Part shown: positions 8,716-17,559 of the stretch, in pieces
How positions within the stretch are numbered: position 1 is the stretch's first letter
Layout of the letters: the number at the start of each line of letters is the position of its first letter
NCBI RefSeq assembly: GCF_003473295.1
Contig: NZ_QRMP01000001.1
Location: 248,001-312,000 of the forward strand
DNA: 64,000 nucleotides
Direction: 5' to 3'
Source of the DNA: Parabacteroides sp. AM08-6
GTDB taxonomy: Bacteria; Bacteroidota; Bacteroidia; Bacteroidales; Tannerellaceae
Made by a program: the position numbers and the translations under genes
The notes under the pieces: model-generated
What the model saw: the letters and a program-made list of their open reading frames with translations, nothing else
Told to the model about the DNA's origin: nothing
Databases searched by the model: none

Positions 8716-10107
8716 ATGGAAAAGATGAATAAACAGGAAATAAATCGCCGGAAATTTCTGAAAGTATTGAGTGTAGGTACTGCAACAAGTACAGCTGCGT
8801 TATATGGTTGTAGTCCGAAAGAGAATTATTCGAAGGAAAGCGGAAATCCCGGAAATGTTCCGGTTGGAGAAATGACCTATCGAACCCATCCCTCCACGGG
8901 TGATAAAGTTTCTATATTGGGGTATGGCTGTATGCGTTGGCCAACTATTAAAGATAGTGATGGCGATATTGACCAAGAGATGGTCAATAAATTGGTTGAT
9001 TATGCGCTAGAACATGGCGTTAACTATTTTGATACATCGCCTGCCTATTGTAAGGGACAATCAGAACATGCCACAGGTATTGCTCTTAGCCGTTATCCGC
9101 GTGATAAATATCTTATAGCTACTAAGTTATCAAACTTTTCGCCTGATACTTGGAGCCGTGAAGCATCTATTGCCATGTTTCATAACTCCTTAAAAGAATT
9201 GCAAGTCGATTATATTGATTATCTGCTACTCCATAGTGTCGGTATGGGGGGGATGGAGTCCTTTAAAAACCGTTACCTGGATAATGGTATTCTCGATTTC
9301 CTGATAGAGGAACGGAAAGCAGGACGTATCAGAAATCTGGGTTTCTCTTATCATGGAGATGTCGAGGTGTACGACTATTTGCTTTCCCGGCATGAAGAGA
9401 TTAAATGGGATTTTGTGCAAATCCAGCTTAATTATGTAGACTGGAAACATGCAAAGGAAGTGAATACTCGTAATACGGATGCCGAATATTTGTATGAAGA
9501 GCTATCTAAACGGAATATTCCGGCAATAATCATGGAACCGTTGCTTGGGGGACGGTTGTCGAATGTCCCGGATCACATTGTTGCGCGTTTGAAACAACGT
9601 CGCCCAACGGAAAGTGTCGCTTCATGGGCGTTTCGCTTTGCCGGTTCGCCGGAAAATGTTTTGACCGTTTTGAGTGGTATGACTTATATGGAGCATTTGC
9701 AGGATAATATCCGAACTTATTCACCTTTAGTCCCGTTAACAGATGAGGATAAAGATTTCTTGGAAGAGACAGCCCAGTTAATGTTGAAATATCCGACTGT
9801 TCCGTGTAATGATTGTAAATATTGTATGCCTTGTCCGTACGGAATCGATATTCCGGCAGTTCTTCTCCATTATAATAAATGTGTGAATGAAGGAAATGTT
9901 CCGAAAAACCAACAAGATGAGAACTATCGTAAAGCTCGTCGGGCTTATCTGATAGGATATGACCGGAGTGTGCCTCGTTTACGCCAGGCAAACCATTGTA
10001 TTGGCTGTAGCCAGTGTAATCCGCTTTGTCCGCAAGGCATTGATATTCCCAAAGAATTGCATCGAATCGACAATTTTGTAGAGCAGTTGAAACAAGAAAC
10101 TTTATAA
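8716..10107 (+). CDS. Tat-exported aldo/keto reductase with C-terminal ferredoxin domain
   Basis: 463 aa. NRRKFLK plus a hydrophobic stretch ending ALYGC is a twin-arginine leader with a likely lipobox cysteine. The aldo/keto reductase barrel (about 55-350) shows the catalytic Asp and Tyr (YFDTSPAYCKG), Lys (IATKLS) and His (LLLHSVG). The C-terminal part holds two cysteine clusters, CNDCKYCMPCPYGIDIP and CIGCSQCNPLCPQGIDIP, typical of 4Fe-4S aldo/keto reductases. It follows the polyferredoxin gene by 12 bp, so one operon is likely. An exported family member would need cofactor delivered folded (consistent with Tat) or electrons from the membrane protein instead of NADPH. Confidence 0.85.
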   Translation: MEKMNKQEINRRKFLKVLSVGTATSTAALYGCSPKENYSKESGNPGNVPVGEMTYRTHPSTGDKVSILGYGCMRWPTIKDSDGDIDQEMVNKLVDYALEHGVNYFDTSPAYCKGQSEHATGIALSRYPRDKYLIATKLSNFSPDTWSREASIAMFHNSLKELQVDYIDYLLLHSVGMGGMESFKNRYLDNGILDFLIEERKAGRIRNLGFSYHGDVEVYDYLLSRHEEIKWDFVQIQLNYVDWKHAKEVNTRNTDAEYLYEELSKRNIPAIIMEPLLGGRLSNVPDHIVARLKQRRPTESVASWAFRFAGSPENVLTVLSGMTYMEHLQDNIRTYSPLVPLTDEDKDFLEETAQLMLKYPTVPCNDCKYCMPCPYGIDIPAVLLHYNKCVNEGNVPKNQQDENYRKARRAYLIGYDRSVPRLRQANHCIGCSQCNPLCPQGIDIPKELHRIDNFVEQLKQETL

Positions 10108-10206
10108 TTCCTCAATTTCTATCGGGTAAAAAGAAGAAGATACTTTTTTCAAATAGGGGTTTTTCTATATTTTTAGTCTCTTAAATAAAGAGGATGTTGA
10201 ATATAG

Positions 10207-10812
10207 ATGATGAGGTTGTATTATATATTATTGTTTTTGTCTGTGTTTCTAAATTTGGGAATATTTGCTCAAAACAAAAGTAACGGGAATATCGGTGAAG
10301 AAACTCTTTCGATGCAGAAAGATACAATTTTACTGAATGAGGAAACGTTGAAAGCTATTCGGGAAGGAACATTGATTCACATGGAAGGACAGCCATTGGA
10401 CTTATCTTCTCCCGAATTGCCTATTTTGAGAGATTTTTCTGACTATCTGAAAGCAGATACAACTAAAAAAGCGTTACTGATAGATTCATTGCCTCCGGCT
10501 ATTTTTGTTTTATACCCGATGGATACCACAGGACATCATATTCGGGGAGTTGTCTATAAACCAATGAATTCGTTGGTCGTAAAAGATCGGATACGGTTGG
10601 GTAAAACAACTTTTTATGTGCAGGGAGGGACTCAGAATCTATTTTTGGAAGAAGTAAAAGACGGACAGCGGAGAGGTTCTGTCGGAATTTCCGTAAAAAA
10701 AGAATTTTCTCTCGAAAATACATTGCGATATATTTTCTGGAAAAGCGAGCGTGATAAAAGACGTAATCGAAAACGCGAATTTACTTGGAAACATTATAAT
10801 TCATATCCATGA
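10207..10812 (+). CDS. Small exported protein of unknown function (possibly DUF4858)
   Basis: 201 aa, signal peptide about 1-22 (GIFAQ). The mature part has no cysteines and ends in a strongly basic tail (KSERDKRRNRKREF). I do not recognise a characterised domain; the length, leader and tail resemble a Bacteroidota-specific family of unknown function, perhaps DUF4858. It stands alone between the redox operon and the phoH-like gene. A surface or periplasmic structural role is possible but not shown. Confidence 0.65.
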   Translation: MMRLYYILLFLSVFLNLGIFAQNKSNGNIGEETLSMQKDTILLNEETLKAIREGTLIHMEGQPLDLSSPELPILRDFSDYLKADTTKKALLIDSLPPAIFVLYPMDTTGHHIRGVVYKPMNSLVVKDRIRLGKTTFYVQGGTQNLFLEEVKDGQRRGSVGISVKKEFSLENTLRYIFWKSERDKRRNRKREFTWKHYNSYP

Positions 10813-10938
10813 AGTTGAAAATGTAAGTGTTTGTGAATCAATAATCTTTTGATTTTATCTTTAAATTTTGCCACTCATTTGAAGAATGTATCGGAAATCT
10901 TTCTAACTTAGTAGCAATAATCATTAAATCGAAAGATC

Positions 10939-12270
10939 ATGGGAGCAAAGAAGAATTTTGTGCTGGATACCAATGTTATCCTTCACGATTACAAATGTAT
11001 TGAGAACTTTCAGGAGAATGATATTTACCTTCCTATTGTCGTGTTGGAAGAGTTGGATAAATTTAAGAAGGGTAGTGATCAGATTAACTACAATGCCCGC
11101 GAATTTGTACGCGAGCTGGATACGTTGACCAGCAACGATCTCTTTTTAAAAGGTGCCTCGCTGGGGCCGGGGAAGGGAACCCTGCATGTTGTGACCGGCG
11201 ATAAATATCAGGATAAAATTTACCAATCGTTTCCCGAAAAAACGGCAGATCATCGAATATTGTCGTGTACCCTTTCTGTAGCCGAATCAGAAAAAGATAA
11301 AAAAGTGAAGACTATCCTGGTAACAAAGGATGTAAATTTGCGCATGAAAGCCCGTTCATTGGGTATCGAGGTGGAAGATTACATTACTGATAAAGTTATC
11401 AATGTCGATATTTTTGAACGTGCACAGGATACTTATGATAATATAGATCCTGATTTAATTGATAAAATGTATTCATCGGTCGAAGGAGTTGATGCGGATT
11501 TGTTTGATATCAAATCCAAACTTGATCCGAATGAATGCTTTATATTAAAAAGCGTACGTAATTCTGTATTAGCTCGTTACAATCCGTTTACAAATAAGTT
11601 TAAGAAGGTAGAAAAAGGAACGAACTATGGTATCACGCCTCGTAATGCGGAACAAAGTTTTGCTTTTGAAGTATTGAATGATCCGGATGTGAAATTGATA
11701 GGTCTGACAGGTAAAGCCGGAACAGGAAAGACTTTGTTGGCTTTGGCTTCGGCCTTGAAACAGGTAAATGTCTATAAACAAATCCTTTTGGCCCGTCCGA
11801 TTGTGGCGTTGGCAAATAAAGATTTAGGATTTCTTCCGGGAGACGAGAAACAAAAAGTGGCTCCGTATATGCAACCGTTATTTGATAATCTGAATGTAAT
11901 AAAGGGGCAGTTTGCTCCGGGGAGTGCCGATGCCCGTAAGATTGATGATTTGCAAAAGAACGGACAGTTAGTGATTGAGGCATTAGCCTTTATCCGTGGT
12001 CGTAGTCTTTCTGAAACATTTTGTATCATCGATGAGGCACAGAACCTGACACCTCACGAAATTAAGACAATCATAACCCGTGCCGGCGAAGGAACGAAGA
12101 TGGTATTTACCGGGGATATCCAGCAGATTGACTCTCCGTATCTGGATGCCCAAAGTAATGGTCTGGCTTATATGGTAGATAAGATGAAGGGGCAGGATTT
12201 GTTTGCTCATATTAATCTGATAAAAGGTGAACGTAGTCAGTTGTCGGAATTAGCTTCGGACTTGTTATAA
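10939..12270 (+). CDS. PIN-domain/PhoH-family ATPase
   Basis: 443 aa. Residues 1-150 form a PIN nuclease domain (VLDTNVILHDY, EELDKFKKG and DHRIL supply the acidic residues). Residues about 230-443 form the PhoH NTPase with Walker A GKAGTGKT at 258-265, Walker B FCIIDEAQNLTP and the GDIQQID motif. This two-domain layout matches the YlaK/PhoH2 group, ATPases linked to RNA processing. Cytoplasmic. A stem-loop follows the stop codon, so the gene is probably transcribed alone. Confidence 0.9.
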   Translation: MGAKKNFVLDTNVILHDYKCIENFQENDIYLPIVVLEELDKFKKGSDQINYNAREFVRELDTLTSNDLFLKGASLGPGKGTLHVVTGDKYQDKIYQSFPEKTADHRILSCTLSVAESEKDKKVKTILVTKDVNLRMKARSLGIEVEDYITDKVINVDIFERAQDTYDNIDPDLIDKMYSSVEGVDADLFDIKSKLDPNECFILKSVRNSVLARYNPFTNKFKKVEKGTNYGITPRNAEQSFAFEVLNDPDVKLIGLTGKAGTGKTLLALASALKQVNVYKQILLARPIVALANKDLGFLPGDEKQKVAPYMQPLFDNLNVIKGQFAPGSADARKIDDLQKNGQLVIEALAFIRGRSLSETFCIIDEAQNLTPHEIKTIITRAGEGTKMVFTGDIQQIDSPYLDAQSNGLAYMVDKMKGQDLFAHINLIKGERSQLSELASDLL

Positions 12271-12291
12271 TATTTTAGATTTTTATATTGG

Positions 12292-12338
12292 AAGTCTGTT
12301 GTTCCAGTGGCTGTTTGATGCTTGAGGACAACAGGCTT
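12292..12338 (+). terminator. Stem-loop after the PhoH-like gene
   Basis: AAGTCTGTTGTTCC (12292-12305) pairs with GGACAACAGGCTT (12326-12338), starting about 20 bp after the stop codon. The downstream T content is modest (TTTGATATTATTGTT), so termination is plausible rather than certain. Confidence 0.5.
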
Positions 12339-12366
12339 TGATATTATTGTTAACAAATAAAATTAT

Positions 12367-15156
12367 ATGAAAACCAAAAGTGTTTATTTTTTAGTTCTAT
12401 TAGTATCCGTCTGTTTATTTGTAAGTTGCGTTGAGGCTGATAAGCAGGATAAAGTAAGTACAACGGACTTACGTTGTCGCGGAATCGTTAATCCGGAAGG
12501 AGTGGACGAAGCTGTTTTTAGTTGGAAAATTCAGGCAGATGAAAATAATGTTGTTCAATCTGCATGGGAAATAGAAATAGCCTCTTCACGAAAGGAACTG
12601 GAAAAAGGAGTTTCTATTTGGAATTCGGGGAAGATAGAATCGGAGCAACAGCTAAATATACGTCCTGAAGGAGCTAAATTAAAAAATGGGATGCTTTATT
12701 GGTGGCATGTACGTATTTGGGACAAAGATGGCAAAATGACAGCATGGAGTAAACCTGCTTCTTTTTCCATCGCTTTAAATACTTCCGATTGGAAATCACA
12801 GTGGATTACTTCTACTTGGACGCAGAAAGAGAGTCCGATGCCTTATTTTCGTAAAGTTTTCACAACAAAGGAAGAAAGGAAAAAAGTGCAAAGAGCTGTG
12901 GTTTATTTTTGTGGTTTAGGATGCGGCGATCTTTATCTGAACGGTAAACTTGTTGATAAAACACGACTCCTTGACCCGGCTCAGACCAATTATGACCAAT
13001 ACGCATTGTATTCAACTTTTGATGTGACATCTGAATTGAAAAAAGGAGAAAACTGTTTGGGCGTAATTCTAGGTGAAGGATGGTATGGGCAAGGTAAAGT
13101 TTGGGGAGGCGGTATGAAATATGGAAATCCGCTTTTTAGACTGCAAATGGACATCTTTTATGAGGATGATTCCAAACAAACAATTGGTTCCGACACATCT
13201 TGGCAATGGTATCCTAGCCCGGTACAAAGTGCTAACCTCTATGCCGGTGAAGTGTATGATGCTACGAAAAAGGTGAAAGGCTGGGCGGAAGCAGAAACTC
13301 AACTCGACGGCTGGAAAAATGCGGTACAGGCAAGCGGTATTATTCCGCCCCATTTATATCCTCAACTAATGGAACCTATCCGGCTAAAAGAGGATATTAA
13401 AGCCGTGAAAATGTGGAAGGATCCTTCCGGAAAATATATATATGATTTTGGCGTGAACATAGCCGGCGTACCGCAAATAACGGTCAACCAACCGAAGGGA
13501 ACGCGTCTGAAAATGAGAATGGGAGAGATTGTTCGTGAGGACGGCTCAATAGAATATAATACAACCGGAGTATTTGCTACCGGGGTTGCACAAACAGATG
13601 AATATGTTTGTGCTGGAACCGGAAAAGAGATTTGGACTCCTCGTTTCACTTATCATGGTTATCGTTATTTGGAATTGTCGGGTGCAGCTACGGAACCTGA
13701 ATTAGATTGGATAAAAACAATTATTGTTCATACGGATGTTACTCGCAGAGGTTATTTCGAATGTGCCGATTCGCAAATAAACAAGTTGCATGAACTGGCG
13801 GTGAGAACGATGCTTAGCAATACGCACGGTTTACCGACAGACTGTCCTCACAGAGAGAGATGTGGTTGGTTGGGTGATGCGCATACCGTAGCCCCTTTTG
13901 AGAATTACAATTTTGATTTGAATAATTTCTGGATGAAATATATGGCTGATATCAGCTCAACTTCTTCTGTTTTCTTGGAAAATACTCTTCATCAGATGCT
14001 TTATAATACACAATTTTATTTTGCAGATAAGCCATCTGGCATACCTTTTATGATTTCTCCGGGAAGACGTCTTTGCGGAGTGGCTTCTCCTGATTGGGGA
14101 ACAGCTGTCGTGCAATTGCCTTGGTACACTTATTTGTATTTTGGAAATGAAGAGCCTTTGCAAAAATATTATAAGGAAATGAAGCAATGGGTAAATCATG
14201 TAGAAAGTCTTTCATTGAGCGATACACTACCAACCAAGCATATTGTACCGTATGGCTTGGGCGATTGGTGTCCACCGGAAGGAAAGATTGATTGTCCTAT
14301 TGCTTTAAGCTCGACTGCTTTCCATTATCTTGATGCTTCAATTGTAGCTAAAGTTGCAGCTATATTGGGTCATAATGATGATGCCGGGTTTTATAATGAT
14401 TTAAAAGATAAAATTGCATCGGCTTTTGTTAATGAGTTTTATGATAAGGACAATAAAACATTTGGAAGCCAGACGGCAAATGTGATGGCGTTGGATTTTG
14501 GTTTGGTTCCTGCTGGTGATGAAAGAGCTGTATCTGATGCTATTGTCAAGAATATGAAAGAAAAATATAATGATTTTATGCATGTCGGTATCTTTGGATT
14601 GGGACGTATCGGGCAGGCTTTGTCGCGTTTTGGTAATGGTAAAGCAGCTTGGGATATGTTTACTAAAACGGGCGAAAATAGTTTTGCTTATATGTGGACC
14701 GATGCGGATGCTACTTCATTATGGGAAATACTTCCGGTAAATGAAAAAAGTAAAAAGGTTTGTTTGGGAGGAAGTTCGCTCAATCATCCTATGCAGGGAG
14801 GTTATGATACTTGGTTTTATGAAGATATAGCCGGTATACGCCCGGACGCTTCCGGGCCGGGGTTCAAGGTGATACGTTTTGAACCTACGATGGCTACATT
14901 TCTGCCCTGGGCCAAAGCTTCGATTGAAACACCTTATGGTAAGGCTGAAAGTGATTGGACGAATAAAGACAACAAATTCGTTTGGAAAATAATGCTCCCA
15001 CCGAATACTACCGGCAGTGTCGCTTTGCCGAATGGCAAGGATATAACCGTTAATAAATTATCTTTTGATGAAACAACTTATCCGGTTATTGAAATAAAGG
15101 GGGAAACAACCCTTTACCGTTTTCCGTCGGGTACATATGTGATAGAAATCATTTGA
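12367..15156 (+). CDS. Alpha-L-rhamnosidase, GH78, lipoprotein
   Basis: 929 aa with a lipoprotein leader (LFVSC, cysteine near residue 21). It has the full GH78 layout: N-terminal beta-sandwich domains (about 40-330), concanavalin-like rhamnosidase domain, (alpha/alpha)6 catalytic barrel (about 440-830) and a C-terminal beta domain. The catalytic-region motif DCPHRERCGWLGDAH starts at D492, with E497 as the usual general-acid candidate. It removes terminal alpha-L-rhamnose from plant or bacterial glycans, probably at the cell surface. The gene lies 22 kb from the rhamnose catabolic cluster and stands alone here. Confidence 0.9.
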   Translation: MKTKSVYFLVLLVSVCLFVSCVEADKQDKVSTTDLRCRGIVNPEGVDEAVFSWKIQADENNVVQSAWEIEIASSRKELEKGVSIWNSGKIESEQQLNIRPEGAKLKNGMLYWWHVRIWDKDGKMTAWSKPASFSIALNTSDWKSQWITSTWTQKESPMPYFRKVFTTKEERKKVQRAVVYFCGLGCGDLYLNGKLVDKTRLLDPAQTNYDQYALYSTFDVTSELKKGENCLGVILGEGWYGQGKVWGGGMKYGNPLFRLQMDIFYEDDSKQTIGSDTSWQWYPSPVQSANLYAGEVYDATKKVKGWAEAETQLDGWKNAVQASGIIPPHLYPQLMEPIRLKEDIKAVKMWKDPSGKYIYDFGVNIAGVPQITVNQPKGTRLKMRMGEIVREDGSIEYNTTGVFATGVAQTDEYVCAGTGKEIWTPRFTYHGYRYLELSGAATEPELDWIKTIIVHTDVTRRGYFECADSQINKLHELAVRTMLSNTHGLPTDCPHRERCGWLGDAHTVAPFENYNFDLNNFWMKYMADISSTSSVFLENTLHQMLYNTQFYFADKPSGIPFMISPGRRLCGVASPDWGTAVVQLPWYTYLYFGNEEPLQKYYKEMKQWVNHVESLSLSDTLPTKHIVPYGLGDWCPPEGKIDCPIALSSTAFHYLDASIVAKVAAILGHNDDAGFYNDLKDKIASAFVNEFYDKDNKTFGSQTANVMALDFGLVPAGDERAVSDAIVKNMKEKYNDFMHVGIFGLGRIGQALSRFGNGKAAWDMFTKTGENSFAYMWTDADATSLWEILPVNEKSKKVCLGGSSLNHPMQGGYDTWFYEDIAGIRPDASGPGFKVIRFEPTMATFLPWAKASIETPYGKAESDWTNKDNKFVWKIMLPPNTTGSVALPNGKDITVNKLSFDETTYPVIEIKGETTLYRFPSGTYVIEII

Positions 15157-15198
15157 TTGTGCTAAATAAAAGATAATAAGAATTCCTTTTTTCAAAAA

Positions 15199-15248
15199 CA
15201 ACGATTATTGAGTCTAAAAGTAATTGTATTTGGATTCAATAATCGTTG
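15199..15248 (-). terminator. 17-bp hairpin between convergent genes
   Basis: 15199-15215 pairs with 15232-15248 almost perfectly (CAACGATTATTGA against its complement). In the minus direction it is followed by TGTTTTTG, so it should end the acetyltransferase transcript and may also stop the rhamnosidase transcript coming from the left. Confidence 0.75.
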
Positions 15249-15268
15249 CGTTGTGCTTGGATACTATG

Positions 15269-15775
15269 TTAACTGTTCTTTACATCCATCCGCATGATGT
15301 AATCATTCATGTAGTAACCATCTCCAATATGGAAATCCCGTGTAGCATGTTCGTGGAAGCCCATGTGTTTGTAGAAACCTACTGCCGGATTTTGCCGGTT
15401 TACATTCAGTTCTACTGTGAACGGTTCCGGATGGATGCTTTTTAAATATTCGATTCCTTGTTCAATAATGTATCGTCCGATACCTGTTCCGTGTAATGCA
15501 GGCAATGAATATATTTTCTGAAACTCGTACAAATCCCTATCTACTGTTTCTATGGATAGATAACCGGAGGGTTCTCCATCTGCATAGATTATAAAAAATT
15601 GATGATGAAGCTCGTTTATTTGTTTTAACAGATTTTCGGGAGCATACATCATATCGAACATGTAATCCAGTTGCTCGCGCGAAAGAATGGAGCCATAGGT
15701 TGGTTCCCAGATTTTTGATGCCAGCTTATTAATCAACGGACAATCTTCAATAGTCGCTTTTCTGATTGAGAACAT
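15269..15775 (-). CDS. GNAT-family N-acetyltransferase
   Basis: 168 aa. The typical start FSIRKATIEDCPLI and the acetyl-CoA loop LHGTGIGRYI (about residues 95-105) mark a GNAT fold, followed by NPAVGFYKHMGFHEH, a classic motif of the family. Substrate is unknown. It is a single gene; a minus-strand -7 box (TACTTTTG in minus orientation) lies at 15798-15805 just before the start. Confidence 0.85.
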   Translation of the reverse strand: MFSIRKATIEDCPLINKLASKIWEPTYGSILSREQLDYMFDMMYAPENLLKQINELHHQFFIIYADGEPSGYLSIETVDRDLYEFQKIYSLPALHGTGIGRYIIEQGIEYLKSIHPEPFTVELNVNRQNPAVGFYKHMGFHEHATRDFHIGDGYYMNDYIMRMDVKNS

Positions 15776-15854
15776 TTTGCTTTTTTATTTAATTGTACAA
15801 AAGTATAAATTATTTAGAACAATTCTTTTTTTGCATTGATTTAATAAATAAGTC

Positions 15855-15884
15855 TATGTTAATTCGAGGAAAGAATTAACTTTG
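15855..15884 (+). promoter_or_regulatory. Probable promoter of the V-ATPase operon
   Basis: TAACTTTG (15877-15884) matches the Bacteroidota -7 element TAnnTTTG. TATG at 15855-15858, 18 bp upstream, is one base from the -33 element TTTG. Transcription would start near 15891, leaving a leader of about 40 nt. Confidence 0.45.
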
Positions 15885-15931
15885 TACGCGTTTGATACTT
15901 TTAGAAAAACAATTTAAAAAAACAGATAGAA

Positions 15932-16522
15932 ATGGATACTAAGATTCAGGAACTGACCGACAAGATCTACAAAGAAGGAGTAGAGAAAGGTAACGAAGAA
16001 GCAGGGCGAATCATTGCTGATGCAAATGCTCAGAAAGAAACTATTTTGAAAGATGCAGAAGCTGAAGCAAAGCACATTGTCGCTACTGCCGAGAAACAAG
16101 CTGCCGAATTAAAGAAAAATACGGAAGCCGAGTTGAAACTTTTTGCTACCCAGTCTGTAGAAGCACTGAAAAGTGAAGTGGTAAATCTTATCACCGGGAA
16201 AATTACTTCCTCCAATGTAAAGGCTATCGTTTCTGATGTTGCATTTATGCAAAAAGTTATTCTGGAAATGGCAAAAGAATGGGCGAAAAAAGAAGCGATT
16301 ACCATTCAAACCCCGGAAGCAGAGGCCTTGGCCAAATACTTTGAAGCCAATGCCAAAGCCTTGCTTGATGGTGGCGTGAAAATAGAGAAGGTAAATGGTA
16401 AAGAAGCTTCTTTCACTATTGTTCCGGCCGACGGTTCTTATAAAGTAAGTTTCGGCGAAGATGAATTCGTCGCATTCTTTAAAGATTTCTTACGTCCTCA
16501 GTTGGTGGAAATATTGTTTTGA
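15932..16522 (+). CDS. ntpE: V-type ATPase subunit E
   Basis: 196 aa. Residues about 1-90 form a charged Ala/Glu/Lys-rich coiled coil (KETILKDAEAEAKHIVATAE), followed by a compact C-terminal domain, as in the peripheral-stalk E subunit. It links the catalytic head to subunit I. First gene of the operon; the next ATG begins 2 nt after its stop. Confidence 0.85.
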   Translation: MDTKIQELTDKIYKEGVEKGNEEAGRIIADANAQKETILKDAEAEAKHIVATAEKQAAELKKNTEAELKLFATQSVEALKSEVVNLITGKITSSNVKAIVSDVAFMQKVILEMAKEWAKKEAITIQTPEAEALAKYFEANAKALLDGGVKIEKVNGKEASFTIVPADGSYKVSFGEDEFVAFFKDFLRPQLVEILF

Positions 16523-16524
16523 GT

Positions 16525-17394
16525 ATGAGTAAATATTATTGCTTAATAGCCGGACTCCCCAACATTGCTCTCGATGACAGTAAATTAACCTATTCGATTA
16601 CCGAATTTAGACAGGAATTGGATGGCATACTGACGAGTGCTGATAAAAAACTGATAGACTTGTTCTTTCTTAAATTTGACAATAAGAACCTGATTGCTTA
16701 TGTTAAAAATCCGGATTGCGACTTGGATGTGAGAGGGGGAATCACGTATGACGAATTCACTGACTACTTTAGGGCATTGAAGGAAGACGAAAAACTTTCG
16801 GAATACAAGCAGATTCCGCCTTATTTCAAGGAATTCTTAGAGTTGTATCTGGAGAGTGAGGGCAAGGAAGATAAGCAGGATATTTCGTGGGAAGACCGTT
16901 TGGCAGCTCTTTATTATGCTTTTGCAATGAGGAATAGTAATAAGTTTATTGCCGATTGGTTTGAGTTCAATCTCAATATAAACAATTTGTTTACGGCTAT
17001 TACATGCCGCAAATACGGTCTTGATAAATCCAAATACATTGTGGGTGATAATGAAGTAGCTGAAGCATTACGCACATCGAATGCACGTGATTTCGGATTG
17101 GGCGATACAGTAGATTATTTGTCAGCCTTGCAACGTATTGCTGAAGAAACGGATTTGATGGAACGCGAAAAGAAAGTGGATTTACTAAAATGGCAATGGC
17201 TTGAAGATAACACATTCTTCACCCCCTTCGATATTGAAAGTGTATTTGCTTATCTGTTGAAGTTGGAAATGATTGAACGTTGGGTGACATTGGATAAAAC
17301 GACCGGTGAAAAAACATTCCGTGAAATCGTGAGAGCAATGAAGAAAGGCAGTGATAATGTCTTGGAGGAATTTAAAAGAAATAATATAAAATGA
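16525..17394 (+). CDS. DUF2764 protein of the V-ATPase operon (candidate subunit C substitute)
   Basis: 289 aa from the ATG at 16525; a TTG two codons earlier would overlap the E gene but is a poorer start. It begins MSKYYCLIAGLPN and is otherwise alpha-helical with many charged residues; no signal peptide and no membrane segment. This family (DUF2764) sits between E and A in Bacteroidota V-ATPase operons, the place taken by subunit C in Enterococcus-type operons. No recognisable subunit C is present, and the length is in the range of C, so I infer that it is the central-stalk socket or a highly diverged C. That role is inference. Confidence 0.75.
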   Translation: MSKYYCLIAGLPNIALDDSKLTYSITEFRQELDGILTSADKKLIDLFFLKFDNKNLIAYVKNPDCDLDVRGGITYDEFTDYFRALKEDEKLSEYKQIPPYFKEFLELYLESEGKEDKQDISWEDRLAALYYAFAMRNSNKFIADWFEFNLNINNLFTAITCRKYGLDKSKYIVGDNEVAEALRTSNARDFGLGDTVDYLSALQRIAEETDLMEREKKVDLLKWQWLEDNTFFTPFDIESVFAYLLKLEMIERWVTLDKTTGEKTFREIVRAMKKGSDNVLEEFKRNNIK

Positions 17395-17397
17395 AAG

Positions 17398-17531
17398 TAG
17401 CAAGTAGAAAGTAGGGAGTATCAGTAGTTAGTAGCAAGTAGTTAGTAGTCAGTAGGTGACAAGCGGATTATTTCCGAACCTATCTAGTTCCAACTACCAA
17501 CTACTGACTACCAACTACCAACTACTGGCTA
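17398..17531. repeat. Intra-operon repeat block: 7-nt and 21-bp repeats, arms inverted
   Basis: The left arm (17398-17456) is built from 7-nt units of the type AGTAGTT. The right arm (17490-17531) is two 21-bp copies with one mismatch, each starting CCAACTACCAACTACT, and is broadly the reverse complement of the left arm. The transcript could therefore fold into a long imperfect hairpin between the DUF2764 and A genes. Confidence 0.85.
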
Positions 17532-17559
17532 TTAGTTACCAAGTATAACAACAATAATT

